From: Acidobacteriota bacterium
GTDB lineage: Bacteria > Acidobacteriota > Terriglobia > Acidiferrales > UBA7541
Length of the DNA stretch: 64,000 bases
Direction of reading: 5' to 3'
Assembly (NCBI GenBank): GCA_013289855.1
Contig: JABCZD010000018.1
Location: 1 to 64,000, forward strand
The position numbers and the translations under genes are program-made. Positions within the stretch are counted from its first letter, which is position 1; the number at the start of each line of letters is the position of its first letter. Below, in pieces: positions 7,732-16,019 of the stretch. A model generated the notes under the pieces. That model ran no database searches and had not been told where the DNA came from. It worked only from the letters and a program-made list of their open reading frames with translations.

Positions 7732-8685
7732 ATGTTCATGCCGCGAACCGCCCAGCCCTCAATGCCGATGGGACAGCTCGACACCCCCTCGACTGTCCCA
7801 TCGGCCAGGCCAGGAATTGGCCTGGCGCTTGGCGGCGGATTCGCGCGCGGGTTCGCGCACCTAGGAATTCTGCAAGTCCTCGAAGAAAATAAGATCCCGA
7901 TTTCGCACATCGCGGGGACCAGTGTGGGCAGCATTCTGGGCGCGGCGTATGCCAGCGGAGCGCCGCTAGGGCGGCTGATGGATACGTGCGGCAAGCTGCG
8001 TTTACGGGACATTGCGCGCTGGCGCGTCTCGCGGCTGGGGCTGGCCAGCAACTATTGTCTGGGCGACTTGATCGAACGCGTTTTTGAATCACGGCATTTT
8101 GAGGATCTGCGCATTCCCATGAGTGTGGTGACCACCGACCTGGCATCGGGCGAGCCGGTGGTGTTTACCCACGGTCCGCTGGTGGAAGTCATTCGCGCCA
8201 GTTGCGCGTTCCCCGGTCTCTTTGAACCCGTGGAGATTGGCACGCGCTATCTGGCGGATGGCGGCCTGGTGGCCCCGGTTCCCACGCTGGCCGCACGTAC
8301 CATGGGCACAACGATTTATGGAAACAGCGATGCGAACATCGTGATCGGTGTTTCCGTGGGCCTGCATGACGGCTATCGCGGCGCGCCGACAAATATTTTT
8401 CAAGTGGTGAGCCGCGCGGTCAGTGCCGCGCAGAAACATCAGGCGGAAATCTGGGAACGCCAAGCCGATCTGGTGTTACGACCCGAGGTGCAGTCACTGG
8501 CGTGGGACGCTTTTGACCGCACCGGCGAAGCCATCGCGGCGGGCGCAGCCGCCACGCGCCGCGCACTGCCGCGCATCCGCAAATTGCTGGATAACGCGGC
8601 GGCAACGGCTGATGCGCTAGCAAACTCTCCGGTGGCCACTTCGCTCTACCGTCCGGACATGTGGACCGCCGAGGTGGCGCAATGA
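7732..8685 (+). CDS. Patatin-like phospholipase (RssA/NTE family)
   Basis: 317 residues in the longest form. Motifs in order: oxyanion loop LGGGFARG at about residues 33-40, nucleophile elbow GTSVG with Ser64, and a DGG motif near residue 175 that supplies the catalytic aspartate. This is the Ser-Asp dyad of bacterial patatins, which act as lipid acyl hydrolases. The start is uncertain: ATGs at 7732, 7738, 7762 and 7768 are all in frame. Strong hairpins (7764-7826) overlap the start region and could control translation. Confidence 0.85.
   Translation: MFMPRTAQPSMPMGQLDTPSTVPSARPGIGLALGGGFARGFAHLGILQVLEENKIPISHIAGTSVGSILGAAYASGAPLGRLMDTCGKLRLRDIARWRVSRLGLASNYCLGDLIERVFESRHFEDLRIPMSVVTTDLASGEPVVFTHGPLVEVIRASCAFPGLFEPVEIGTRYLADGGLVAPVPTLAARTMGTTIYGNSDANIVIGVSVGLHDGYRGAPTNIFQVVSRAVSAAQKHQAEIWERQADLVLRPEVQSLAWDAFDRTGEAIAAGAAATRRALPRIRKLLDNAAATADALANSPVATSLYRPDMWTAEVAQ
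7764..7826 (+). promoter_or_regulatory. Tandem hairpins at the patatin translation start
   Basis: A perfect 13-bp inverted repeat (7764-7776 with 7793-7805) can be lengthened by an inner TCGA/TCGA pair. It is followed at once by an 8-bp repeat (7804-7811 with 7819-7826). They cover the candidate ATG at 7768 and the first codons of the conserved patatin domain. They may be an inserted palindromic element or a translation-control structure. Confidence 0.45.
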
Positions 8686-8902
8686 TTCGCCTCTCCGCAC
8701 TGATTTCGTCGATCTGCATCCTGGTGCTGATCTGGCACGAATGCGGAGAGAATCCCGGCGTTTTCTGCTACCTTATTGGTAAGGGCGCTTGGCAATCTGC
8801 GCGCTCTCGCGGGTTGGCTGCGGTACCGGTCTCTTCCGAGACTTACTCTTCAGCGACTTTTTCGGCGACTGATTCTCATACGAGGCAAAGGACTACTTCC
8901 GA

Positions 8903-9580
8903 GTGCTCGACGCTTTACTCCACTTCCTCCGCGCACTCTATAATCCCGAGGGACTAAAAGAACTCATTCGCTGGGGCGGCGCCCCGCTGGTTTGCCTGAT
9001 TATCTTCATCGAAACTGGATTTTTCGTGGGATTTTTTCTGCCCGGTGATTCCCTGCTGGTGACCGCGGGAATCTTTGCCGCGGCTGGGGTCATTCCCTTG
9101 CGGTGGCTGCTGGTGCCCGGGATTATTTGCGCCATTGCGGGAGATCAGATTGGCTACTGGGTAGGCCGTGCCGCCGGGGTTACGCTGTACACGCGAAAAG
9201 ACTCGCTGCTGTTCCGCCGTTCGCACCTCGAAAAAGCGCACGCTTTTTACGAGAAACACGGCGGTAAGACCGTGATCCTGGCACGTTTCGTACCCATTAT
9301 TCGCACGTTCTGCCCGCCGGTAACCGGGGCGGCGGCGATGTCTTACCCTATGTTCGTGGTGTACGACATTTTCGGCGGTGTGCTGTGGGTTGGCAGCATG
9401 CTTCTGGGCGGTTATTTTCTTGGCCGGCACGTTCCGAATATCGAGCACCGCATTCACTACGTGATTGCCGCGGTGATATTGCTGTCCATCCTGCCGCCGA
9501 TCATTGGCATATTGCGGTCACGCCGCGGTTCCGGCGCCACGCCACCCGTTGCGGCGCCGACCACAATTTCGGGGGAGTAG
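8903..9580 (+). CDS. DedA family membrane protein
   Basis: 225 residues with about five membrane segments. The family signature is clear: ETGFFVGFFLPGDSLLVTAG near the N-terminus, then GDQIGYWVGRAAG, and FYEKHGGKTVILARFVPIIRTFCPPVTGAAAMSY with the conserved arginine and proline of DedA proteins. The GTG at 8903 gives a normal-length protein. DedA/DUF368 proteins include undecaprenyl-phosphate and other lipid flippases. It is followed three bases later by a HAD gene. Confidence 0.88.
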   Translation: MLDALLHFLRALYNPEGLKELIRWGGAPLVCLIIFIETGFFVGFFLPGDSLLVTAGIFAAAGVIPLRWLLVPGIICAIAGDQIGYWVGRAAGVTLYTRKDSLLFRRSHLEKAHAFYEKHGGKTVILARFVPIIRTFCPPVTGAAAMSYPMFVVYDIFGGVLWVGSMLLGGYFLGRHVPNIEHRIHYVIAAVILLSILPPIIGILRSRRGSGATPPVAAPTTISGE

Positions 9581-9583
9581 CCG

Positions 9584-10216
9584 GTGGCCGCCGCAAAAGT
9601 TCGCGCCATCATCTTCGATATTGGCCGCGTGCTGGTGCGCATTGACGTAGGCCGCGCCATGGCTGGTCTGGCGGAAAACGTAGCACTCACGCCGGAGGAG
9701 CTCTGGTCGGCGCTGGAAAAACATCCGAGTTGGCTGGATTGGCAAGAAGGGCGGCTTACGCCGCGCGATTTCTATCTAAGCGTGACGAAACGTTTTGGCG
9801 TCACACTTACCTTTGAACAATTCACGGAAATCTGGAATCGCGTGCTCGATCCGCAGCCGATTCTCAGCGAAGCATTTCTTGCGCCGCTGGCCAAGAAGTA
9901 TCGTCTGTGCCTGCTTTCCAATACCGACCCGATTCACGTGGCGCACATGGAGTCCAGCTACGACTTTTTTCGATTTTTTCCACATCGCATCTACTCCTGC
10001 GCGGTGGGCGTCAGCAAACCTAATCCGCTGATTTATCGCGCGGCCTTGCGAGCATGTAAAGTCGAAGCTAAGAACGCGATCTATATAGACGACATCGCGG
10101 CGTATGCGGAAGCGGCGCGTCGGCTGGGGCTGGCGGGAATCGTTTTTCATTCTGCTGAGCAGCTTGCCGAGGAGTTAACGGCCTTGGGAGCCGAGGCGGG
10201 CAACTTTAGGGCCTGA
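9584..10216 (+). CDS. HAD-superfamily hydrolase (YihX-like, subfamily IA)
   Basis: 210 residues starting at a GTG with GGGGGAG seven bases upstream. FDIGRVLVRID holds the nucleophilic aspartate (motif I); as in YihX-type enzymes the second Asp is replaced. LLSNTDP is motif II, VSKPNPLIY motif III and AIYIDDIAAY motif IV. The small alpha-helical cap lies between motifs I and II. It is probably translationally coupled to the DedA gene. The likely role is a sugar-phosphate or nucleotide phosphatase. Confidence 0.82.
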   Translation: MAAAKVRAIIFDIGRVLVRIDVGRAMAGLAENVALTPEELWSALEKHPSWLDWQEGRLTPRDFYLSVTKRFGVTLTFEQFTEIWNRVLDPQPILSEAFLAPLAKKYRLCLLSNTDPIHVAHMESSYDFFRFFPHRIYSCAVGVSKPNPLIYRAALRACKVEAKNAIYIDDIAAYAEAARRLGLAGIVFHSAEQLAEELTALGAEAGNFRA

Positions 10217-10242
10217 AACCTGGTGATAGCCAGGCATTTAGC

Positions 10243-10266
10243 GTCGGAACTGAAGCTCCGACCACA
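10243..10266. repeat. Short palindromic repeat, GTCGGA...TCCGAC family
   Basis: GTCGGAA-CTGAAGC-TCCGAC, followed by CACA, matches the element at 39703-39726 (GTCGGAGCTAAAGCTCCGAC) almost base for base, so the two belong to one dispersed family. Confidence 0.7.
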
Positions 10267-10349
10267 AGCTAGGAAGTCCTTCTGGGCCGCAGATTGTGCA
10301 ACGGCAAAATTTGATCTACAACGGAAACTCATATTGGCGTGTGGGAAAT

Positions 10350-10445
10350 ATGACCTGGACACAAACTTCCTCCAACGGCAGCATATACATCAGCGGATCC
10401 GGCACAAACACCTTAAATGTTTGTTACGGGTCGTGTCGTCCATGA
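10350..10445 (+). pseudogene. Possible C-terminal gene fragment
   Basis: The frame through 10350-10445 reads MTWTQTSSNGSIYISGSGTN and ends at a TGA, and stays open upstream through IYNGNSYWRVGN. The composition resembles the end of a secreted beta-sandwich protein. It has no start signal and lies between a palindromic repeat and the next gene, so it is probably debris of a lost gene. Low confidence. Confidence 0.25.
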
Positions 10446-10464
10446 TTCGATCGAGGAGGCTCAG

Positions 10465-10962
10465 ATGCGAGCGCGATGGTTTTTGCTGACTTTTGCACTG
10501 CTATATGGCATCGCACACGTCACGGCGCAAACTTCTCCGTACAAGTCCGGACGGCTCGATGACGACTATGCCGTTCCACTTGTAACTTCGGCTTTCGACC
10601 TTTTACATCGACGTAATGTCGCTTCGTTCGAACTAAAGGGATTGTGGCTCCTCAGCCAGTTGGGGGACCTCGCATCTATCGCGACTCTAAAGATTTACAA
10701 CAAGGATGAGTTAATTACACCTGACACTGCTTCAGTGTACCTCATCGTTGCGCGCACCGCATTTTCCAACAAGAGCCAAGTCTTGAATAAGCCTGATCTA
10801 GACCCGAAAGTAACTCTCTTCATATTGAGCTATCTTGAAGAAAAGGAGGCTGCCGAGCCTTCACTTGAGAAAAGGATCGCTTATGTGAAGCGATGTGTAA
10901 CGGATTTTTCGTGCTCCTCTCAGTCCGAGTACAATTTTGTCCAAGAATCGTCCCCCAAGTAG
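10465..10962 (+). CDS. Secreted hypothetical protein (165 aa)
   Basis: The ATG at 10465 is preceded by GAGGAGG, so the longer reading from 10417 is rejected. Residues 1-22 form a signal peptide (RARWFLLTFALLYGIAHVTA). The mature chain is largely helical (HEAT/TPR-like phasing is possible around LKGLWLLSQLGDLASIATL) and ends with a two-cysteine stretch (CVTDFSC). The codon composition looks less GC-rich than its neighbours, which could mean recent acquisition. No family is recognised. Confidence 0.65.
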   Translation: MRARWFLLTFALLYGIAHVTAQTSPYKSGRLDDDYAVPLVTSAFDLLHRRNVASFELKGLWLLSQLGDLASIATLKIYNKDELITPDTASVYLIVARTAFSNKSQVLNKPDLDPKVTLFILSYLEEKEAAEPSLEKRIAYVKRCVTDFSCSSQSEYNFVQESSPK

Positions 10963-11417
10963 GACAACTAGCCGACCTCAACTGATGTCCTTCATGTTTA
11001 TGCTCTTATTTTTGGTGCTGTCTCCTATTTCTGCGCGCGGGGCGGATCGACCTAGCCCACAAAGCTAACGTGAACGAGACTGACGCTTTGGCCGGTCAGC
11101 TCACGGATAACTTGACTAACAGGGGCGATTAACAGGGGTGATTGGAGGTTGGTCAGCGCGGGTGAAATTCAACACTTTGGGTGTTGGCGGGTAAACTTTG
11201 CGCGGACTAGTACCAGGCCCGAGTACCTACTGTCTGCCGTAAACATAAGAAAATAATATCTTTAGCGCCTACCTGTCCAAATGGCCATTTGGCGGGTGGA
11301 GTGCTGTTCCTGTAGGTCGGGTGCGCGACCGAACGGACTTCTGTCCCCTTGAAACGTCGCCTTGAGCTCTTGAGTCTAAATTTCGCCTGCGAATTACAAA
11401 GAGGAGAATCGTAAATT
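10963..11417. other. Intergenic region with a tiny signal-peptide-like ORF
   Basis: Apart from the 27-codon ORF at 10985-11068, nothing convincing is seen. A short near-repeat (ACAGGGGCGATTA / ACAGGGGTGATTG) occurs around 11117-11145. Confidence 0.4.
10985..11068 (+). other. 27-codon ORF resembling an isolated signal peptide
   Basis: ATG at 10985 to TAA at 11068 encodes MSFMFMLLFLVLSPISARGA plus seven residues: a short hydrophobic core, then an AxA-like end and nothing after it. It starts 22 bp after the previous secreted protein's stop. It may be the remnant of a truncated secreted gene or a leader peptide. There is no clear Shine-Dalgarno. Confidence 0.25.
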
Positions 11418-12281
11418 ATGTCTGACGAACGAATCATCGAAACGCATAGTTCACCAAGCTGGCAGTTGCCGGCCATCATCGTATTGGGTCTGGTAGCGGT
11501 GGGAGGGTTGGCCTTCGGCTACAACGCGTCATCGAAGCTGGACAGCACGCAACAATCCGTAGCCGCGCAATTGAAGACCGAGCAGACAGCGGTACAGCAA
11601 GACGTCTCCTCACTGAAGGATCGGCTGGCGCAAGATGAAAAGGCCAACAACGATCTGCAGGGCGACATCAAGGTAGTGACCGACAAGCTGAAGATTACGC
11701 AGGGTCAACTGCGCAAGGCGCGTGAAGAGAACGCCAAGCTGGACAAACTGAGCGACGACACCACGCAGAAGCTGACCGCGCTGGATACTTCGGTGCACAC
11801 CGAGCTGGCGACCAAGGCTACGGCGGATGATGTGAAGTCCGTGGACACCAAAGTGGTGGGCGTGCGCACGGACCTCGACTCCACGCGCGAAGACCTGAAG
11901 ATGGCGCGCAGCGAAATGGGTACGCTGATTGCGCGCAATCATGACGAGATCGATCAACTGCGCCGCCTGGGTGAACGCGACTACGTGGAATTCACCATCA
12001 CGGGAAAGAACAAACCGCAGAAGGTCGCCAACGTTACCGTCGAGCTGAAGGGCGTGAACGAGAAGAAGAATCAATACAGCGTGGCCATGACGGTTGAAGA
12101 CAAGCGCTTCGACAAAAAGAATCGCGCGCTGAATGAGCCAGTCTTCTTCTACACTTCTGGGACGAAAATTCCGGAAGAGATCGTGATTAACAAAGTATCG
12201 AAAGATACGATCAGTGGCTACGTGAGCGTGCCCAAGGCTAACTCGACCTCGGCGCAAAACACCTCCGCTTCCGGACGCTAA
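11418..12281 (+). CDS. Membrane-anchored coiled-coil protein (287 aa)
   Basis: The ATG at 11418 follows GAGGAG. A short cytoplasmic tail is followed by one membrane helix (about residues 17-38), then a long coiled coil to about residue 180 with regular heptads (LKDRLAQDEKANNDLQGDIKVV, LDSTREDLKMAR). The C-terminal domain (about 185-275) is beta-rich. The topology suggests a periplasmic rod with a terminal domain. No enzyme motif is seen. A strong terminator follows 38 bp after the stop. Confidence 0.75.
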   Translation: MSDERIIETHSSPSWQLPAIIVLGLVAVGGLAFGYNASSKLDSTQQSVAAQLKTEQTAVQQDVSSLKDRLAQDEKANNDLQGDIKVVTDKLKITQGQLRKAREENAKLDKLSDDTTQKLTALDTSVHTELATKATADDVKSVDTKVVGVRTDLDSTREDLKMARSEMGTLIARNHDEIDQLRRLGERDYVEFTITGKNKPQKVANVTVELKGVNEKKNQYSVAMTVEDKRFDKKNRALNEPVFFYTSGTKIPEEIVINKVSKDTISGYVSVPKANSTSAQNTSASGR

Positions 12282-12312
12282 AAGAAACGGTAAAGTGCAG
12301 AGTGGTTGCAGC

Positions 12313-12347
12313 AAAAAAGGGAGCGCCTTCGAGCGCTCCCTTTTTTT
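12313..12347. terminator. Bidirectional rho-independent terminator
   Basis: The hairpin GGGAGCGC-CTTCGA-GCGCTCCC (12319-12340) has seven T's on its right and six A's on its left, so it can stop transcription from both the coiled-coil gene and the converging EVE gene. Confidence 0.92.
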
Positions 12348-12372
12348 GTGCACAGGAGGCTGATCGTGTGGT

Positions 12373-12750
12373 CTACGACACCAACGAGTTGTATTGCGCT
12401 TCTGTGAGCGGGACTACGGAGAGGCGACCGATGCGGACCAGCGGGGAGTCCGCGAAAAGCTTTTGCGATTTGATTTGCGCTAGCGTTACGGGATTTGGCA
12501 ACGGCTTGCCAGCTCTGATATTTACGGCGGGATTTTTCGGATCCTTGGTGTCCACGGAGACCACCGTGGCCGTGCCTACGGCGGATTTTTTCTCGCCGGT
12601 TTCGTAAATAATTAGTTTTGTGCCGGGGGTCATTTCGCGGAGGTTCTTTACGGCGGTGGGGTTGCTGACGCCGTCCCAGAGGGTGGACTTATCGCGCTGG
12701 AGATCGGCGAAGGAGTATACGGTGGGTTCGGTTTTCAGAAGGTAGGGCAT
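12373..12750 (-). CDS. EVE domain protein (THYN1-like)
   Basis: 125 residues from the ATG at 12750. MPYLLKTEPTVYSFADL is the standard EVE N-terminus, and the upstream extension to 12843 has no such match. WDGVSNPTAVKNLREM and KLIIYETGEKKSAVGTATV are the other family blocks, with the conserved aromatic-cage residues in WDG and YET. EVE domains have the PUA-like fold and bind modified bases in DNA or RNA. It is a single gene converging on the coiled-coil gene. Confidence 0.88.
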   Translation of the reverse strand: MPYLLKTEPTVYSFADLQRDKSTLWDGVSNPTAVKNLREMTPGTKLIIYETGEKKSAVGTATVVSVDTKDPKNPAVNIRAGKPLPNPVTLAQIKSQKLFADSPLVRIGRLSVVPLTEAQYNSLVS

Positions 12751-12888
12751 GTTTGGTGGCCTCGGGGAGAATATGGCATAGGTGGCGAAGGAAAAGAAGA
12801 CGGAAAGCCGCCACATAGTAGGACCCGCAGAACGCAAGTACATTCGATAAAAGAGGCCGGACTAAAAGTCCGGCACCACATAACCCTT

Positions 12889-13554
12889 CTACAAAACTAG
12901 GGCTAGGACGAAGCCGTCATGGCCTTTGGCGTCTACGGTTTGGATGGCGGTGGCTTGCACGCGAGGTTCGTTGGCGAGGTCGGCGAAGAGTTGGCGGATG
13001 CCGCGGACGTCGGGACTGTCGCTGGCAGCGTTTAAGATGGCACCGTCGCGAACCACGTTGTCGACAATGATGATGGTTCCCGGGCGGGAAAGTTTCAGGG
13101 CCCAGGCGAAGTAGCTGGGATTATTTTGCTTGTCGGCGTCTATAAAGATCAGATCAAAGGAGGCGGGATGGCCCGCGGCTACTTGGGGGAGGGTGTCCAG
13201 CGCCTTACCGATGTGAATTTCGATTACGCTCGCGAGACCGGCTTGTTGGAAATTCTTGCGGGCCACTTCGGCGTGTTTGGGATCGAATTCGAGCGTGATC
13301 AGTCGACCGGAGGGAGGAAGGGCGCGGGCCAGCCAGATGGTGCTGTAGCCGCCCAGCGTGCCAATTTCGAGGATTCGTTTTGCACCGATGCTGCGCGCGG
13401 TCAGGTTCAGGAATTTGCCTAATGTGGGTGTTACGGCAATTGGCGGGAGGCCGGCGTCGAGGTGCGATTTAAGGACGGCGTCCAATACTGGATCGGACGG
13501 GACCAACGAGCTGGATAAGAAACTGTCGACGGCGGTGTAAAGCTCTTGGGACAT
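12889..13554 (-). CDS. SAM-dependent O-methyltransferase (catechol/caffeoyl-CoA type)
   Basis: 221 residues. LEIGTLGGYSTIWLARALP is motif I of class I SAM methyltransferases. VIEIHIGKALDTLP and FDLIFIDADKQNNPSYF carry the metal and substrate residues of the OMT_3 family, and IIIVDNVVRDG is the conserved strand after it. The family methylates catechol-type hydroxyls with Mg2+. No pathway partners lie nearby, so the natural acceptor is unknown. Confidence 0.88.
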   Translation of the reverse strand: MSQELYTAVDSFLSSSLVPSDPVLDAVLKSHLDAGLPPIAVTPTLGKFLNLTARSIGAKRILEIGTLGGYSTIWLARALPPSGRLITLEFDPKHAEVARKNFQQAGLASVIEIHIGKALDTLPQVAAGHPASFDLIFIDADKQNNPSYFAWALKLSRPGTIIIVDNVVRDGAILNAASDSPDVRGIRQLFADLANEPRVQATAIQTVDAKGHDGFVLALVL

Positions 13555-13621
13555 TTTGCGGGTTTCTCCCGGTGACGGATTTTGTTGACTGAGAATTTTT
13601 CGTCTTGGGCAGTATAGTGCC

Positions 13622-14632
13622 TCAGAAGGCGGCGGCCACAGAGGATGTTTGCGGCGTCAGGCGCAAGATGCGGCGGATTTGCCAAGCGATTTGGCAAAGC
13701 GTGATGAGTGCGCCGCCGAGGACGCTGTAGTGGACCACAGCGTTGATCGCGACTGCAAGGCCCGCGTATTGGGTGGCGTGGGTGGCCTCTGGATTGACCA
13801 GAAACAGATCGCCCGCACGGAAAAGCAAGAAGGTCAGCAGCAAGCCCAGCGATGATAACGAGACGCGGGCGATCAGTCGGCTGCGCGTCCAGCGCGGGAA
13901 GGCGAAATTCAGGCCCTGCTGCGCCACGCTAAGAAGCACGAACAAAAGAATTGGGAGGTAGAAAATCTGCCAAGCCGGCGCGTACACCAGCGGATCGGCG
14001 CTTGCGGCTTCGAGATAACGGACTGCTGGGCCGAGGAACAGGTAGGCGACGGCATAGGTTGCGCCAGGGACATGCAGCCAGCAGAGAACGAATACGAGGT
14101 TGACGAACATTTCGAAAAAAGTGTTGGCGCGAGAGATTTTCAGCGGATCGCGCACCGGCGGCAGGGCACGCGGATTCCAGCGATCTAGGATGTGGAATTT
14201 GTTCTGGGATTGTTCGATACCCGCGAAAATCGCGGTGACGATCGAGAATTGCAGCAGCGCCGGCCAGAACAGCGCCGTAAGTCCGACGCGCACGCCCAAA
14301 GCGGTCATGACGATGCTGGAGACGACTACCGTGATCGTGAGATTGAGCGTCAGGATCTTTGCGTAGAGTGGGAAAAGCGCCGGGCCGATGATAACGCGGC
14401 CGAAGGTGAAGGTGCGCTGGTCGTGGCGATAGCGGCTGGCGACCACCATGGGACTTCCCTGCTGCTGCAGGATGGCGATTTGTTCGTCTTCGGTAAGGGG
14501 GCGGCCTAGTGCGGCTTCGCGGTCGTCCATTTCGCCGAGGATGTTGGCGGACAGTTCCTTGAGAATGTCGTCGCGCTGGGCGGCGGGGAGACAGTGCTTT
14601 ACTTCCTGGAGATAGCGGTCGACGAGTTGCAT
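13622..14632 (-). CDS. HAAS-domain multipass membrane protein
   Basis: 336 residues. The first 70 form the helical HAAS-type signalling domain often paired with PadR regulators (MQLVDRYLQEVKHCLPAAQR, LTEDEQIAILQQQGSP), followed by about eight membrane segments. It starts three bases after the PadR stop codon, so the two are co-translated. In such pairs the regulator controls expression of the membrane protein; its cargo or role is not evident. Confidence 0.8.
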   Translation of the reverse strand: MQLVDRYLQEVKHCLPAAQRDDILKELSANILGEMDDREAALGRPLTEDEQIAILQQQGSPMVVASRYRHDQRTFTFGRVIIGPALFPLYAKILTLNLTITVVVSSIVMTALGVRVGLTALFWPALLQFSIVTAIFAGIEQSQNKFHILDRWNPRALPPVRDPLKISRANTFFEMFVNLVFVLCWLHVPGATYAVAYLFLGPAVRYLEAASADPLVYAPAWQIFYLPILLFVLLSVAQQGLNFAFPRWTRSRLIARVSLSSLGLLLTFLLFRAGDLFLVNPEATHATQYAGLAVAINAVVHYSVLGGALITLCQIAWQIRRILRLTPQTSSVAAAF

Positions 14633-14635
14633 TTC

Positions 14636-15070
14636 TTATGACTCCTTTGCAGCGAGGTCATGTTGCGGATCGGTTGGCGCGGGTGTGGCGTCGTGCGCGC
14701 TACGCTTAGCCGTATGCGGCTCGACCATGCGGTCGATCGAAGCGTTGATGCGGCGCCATTCTTCGAGTAGCTGATCGAGGACTTGCGCGCCGGCGGGAGA
14801 GAGGCGATAGAAGCGTTTGTTGCGCTTGTTCTCTTCGCGCCATTCGCTGAGCAGCAGACCTTGCGATTCCAGGCGGCGCAGCAGCGGGTACAGGGTACTT
14901 TCGTCGATGATCAGCCCATCGTCGGAGAGCGACTTTCTTAGGGTGTAGCCGTACTGCTCAGATTTCAATTGGGCGAGGACGGCGACGACGAGGCAGCCGC
15001 GCCGAAGCTCGAGGCGGAGGGCGTCGAACAGGTCGGTGAGCGAGGCGGGAGTGGTGGATGCAATTATCAT
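14636..15070 (-). CDS. PadR family transcriptional regulator
   Basis: 144 residues from the ATG at 15070. A winged helix with the PadR pattern: LRRGCLVVAVLAQLKSEQYGYTLRKSL, then LIIDESTLYPLLRRLESQGLLLSEW, then RFYRLSPAGAQVLDQLLEEW. The C-terminal helix is short, as in the PadR-s2 group. Upstream lie a TTGACA -35 box and two palindromes (15085-15114) that suit autoregulation. It is coupled to the HAAS membrane gene. Confidence 0.88.
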   Translation of the reverse strand: MIIASTTPASLTDLFDALRLELRRGCLVVAVLAQLKSEQYGYTLRKSLSDDGLIIDESTLYPLLRRLESQGLLLSEWREENKRNKRFYRLSPAGAQVLDQLLEEWRRINASIDRMVEPHTAKRSAHDATPAPTDPQHDLAAKES

Positions 15071-15084
15071 GTGTGCGGCGTATC

Positions 15085-15125
15085 GTATGTCATACACACT
15101 GTACTATATACAGTATCGTTGTCAA
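15085..15125 (-). promoter_or_regulatory. padR promoter with two palindromic operators
   Basis: On the minus strand TTGACA (15125-15120) is followed after 16 bp by TACAGT (15103-15098). The perfect palindrome ACTGTA-N5-TACAGT (15098-15114) overlaps the spacer and -10 box, and GTATG-T-CATAC (15085-15095) lies just downstream. Both are good candidates for binding by the PadR dimer. Confidence 0.6.
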
Positions 15126-15177
15126 GAACAAAATGAACGACCCGATGACCCTCCATAATTCACTGAAAATAGATAAC

Positions 15178-15573
15178 TTAAATATTAGGGAGAATCGACA
15201 GGTTGGCCAGGTTCAATAGCTGGCTGTCCGCCGTGACGAGCGTGAGATTGTAGACGCGGGCGGTAGCGACGATGAAGCGATCGCCAGGGTCCTTATGCGC
15301 CAACTGCGTAAAGCGAAGCTCGTGGGCTACTGCGAACGAGTATGGCGCTTCCTGGATCTGCAGGTCTTGGAACGAGCCGTTCACCCATTCTGCGAAATCC
15401 GCCGCGATATTGATTTTCTTTTTTTCTACGAGTAACACCAGCTCCCAAACACTGATGGGAGATAAAAACAGTTCGTTCCGCGGAGAGGCCAGCTGTTGAT
15501 GAATCTCGGAAGTGATCCTCCAAGGCTCGAGCTCGTTCCAGATCCAGATGTGCGTGTCGAGCAGGAGCTTCAT
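15178..15573 (-). CDS. PIN-domain toxin (VapC-like)
   Basis: 131 residues. The ATG at 15573 with GAGG upstream is preferred to the GTG at 15582. KLLLDTHIWIW carries the first PIN aspartate, LSPISVWELVLL the conserved glutamate, and DPGDRFIVATARVYNLTLVTAD the distal acidic residues. VapC toxins are Mg2+-dependent RNases. It lies 104 bp downstream of a Phd/YefM-type antitoxin gene on the same strand. The gap is wider than the usual overlap, but no other ORF fills it. Confidence 0.85.
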   Translation of the reverse strand: MKLLLDTHIWIWNELEPWRITSEIHQQLASPRNELFLSPISVWELVLLVEKKKINIAADFAEWVNGSFQDLQIQEAPYSFAVAHELRFTQLAHKDPGDRFIVATARVYNLTLVTADSQLLNLANLSILPNI

Positions 15574-15677
15574 AGCGGGCACCTCATCCTAGCGCGCCAT
15601 TTGTCGAAATCCCGGTTTCTGAGATCCTCGAGTCTTGAAATCCTCGTGGGAACCGGACCGTCATCGGGGTGGCGGGC

Positions 15678-15920
15678 TCAGGCTTCCAGTCCGGAGTCCC
15701 ATTCGGATTCATCGCTGATCGGGCCAACAATATCTCCCAGGATCTCCCCGGAACCGATGCGCGCGCCGAAGCGGCGTGGCACGCGCAGCGAAGCGGGAGG
15801 ATAGATTTCAGCGATGGCTTGGCCAAAGCGAGTGACTTGGATGGGCTGGCCGGTCTTGCGAACTTGCTCGAGCACGGCAAGGCAAGTGGCTTTGAATTTA
15901 GAGATAGCAATGTCTTCCAT
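15678..15920 (-). CDS. Phd/YefM-type antitoxin
   Basis: 80 residues from the ATG at 15920 (AGGTGG upstream). AISKFKATCLAVLEQVRKTGQPIQVTRFGQAIAEI is the Phd/YefM DNA-binding fold, including the strand-turn that follows the VRKTG motif. The C-terminal acidic tail (GPISDESEWDS) would wrap the toxin. It pairs with the downstream PIN toxin and probably autorepresses the operon. Confidence 0.82.
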   Translation of the reverse strand: MEDIAISKFKATCLAVLEQVRKTGQPIQVTRFGQAIAEIYPPASLRVPRRFGARIGSGEILGDIVGPISDESEWDSGLEA

Positions 15921-16019
15921 ATGAACCACCTGAATGGAATATAGACTATGGTCGGACCATTGTCAAGTTATAGTTATGTCTGTTGAGTCGCGAATGCATC
16001 TCTGCCTCCCTAGCTCGTA

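Noticed and set aside
8683-8957. Small ORF starting in the patatin stop codon (ATGA overlap) and running into dedA
   Set aside because: Only the first 20 residues look protein-like; the rest overlaps dedA in another frame and has biased Ser/Thr composition.
13585-13618. TTGACT...TATAGT pair on the plus strand
   Set aside because: The spacer is 22 bp and transcription would be antisense to the HAAS gene; no downstream feature.
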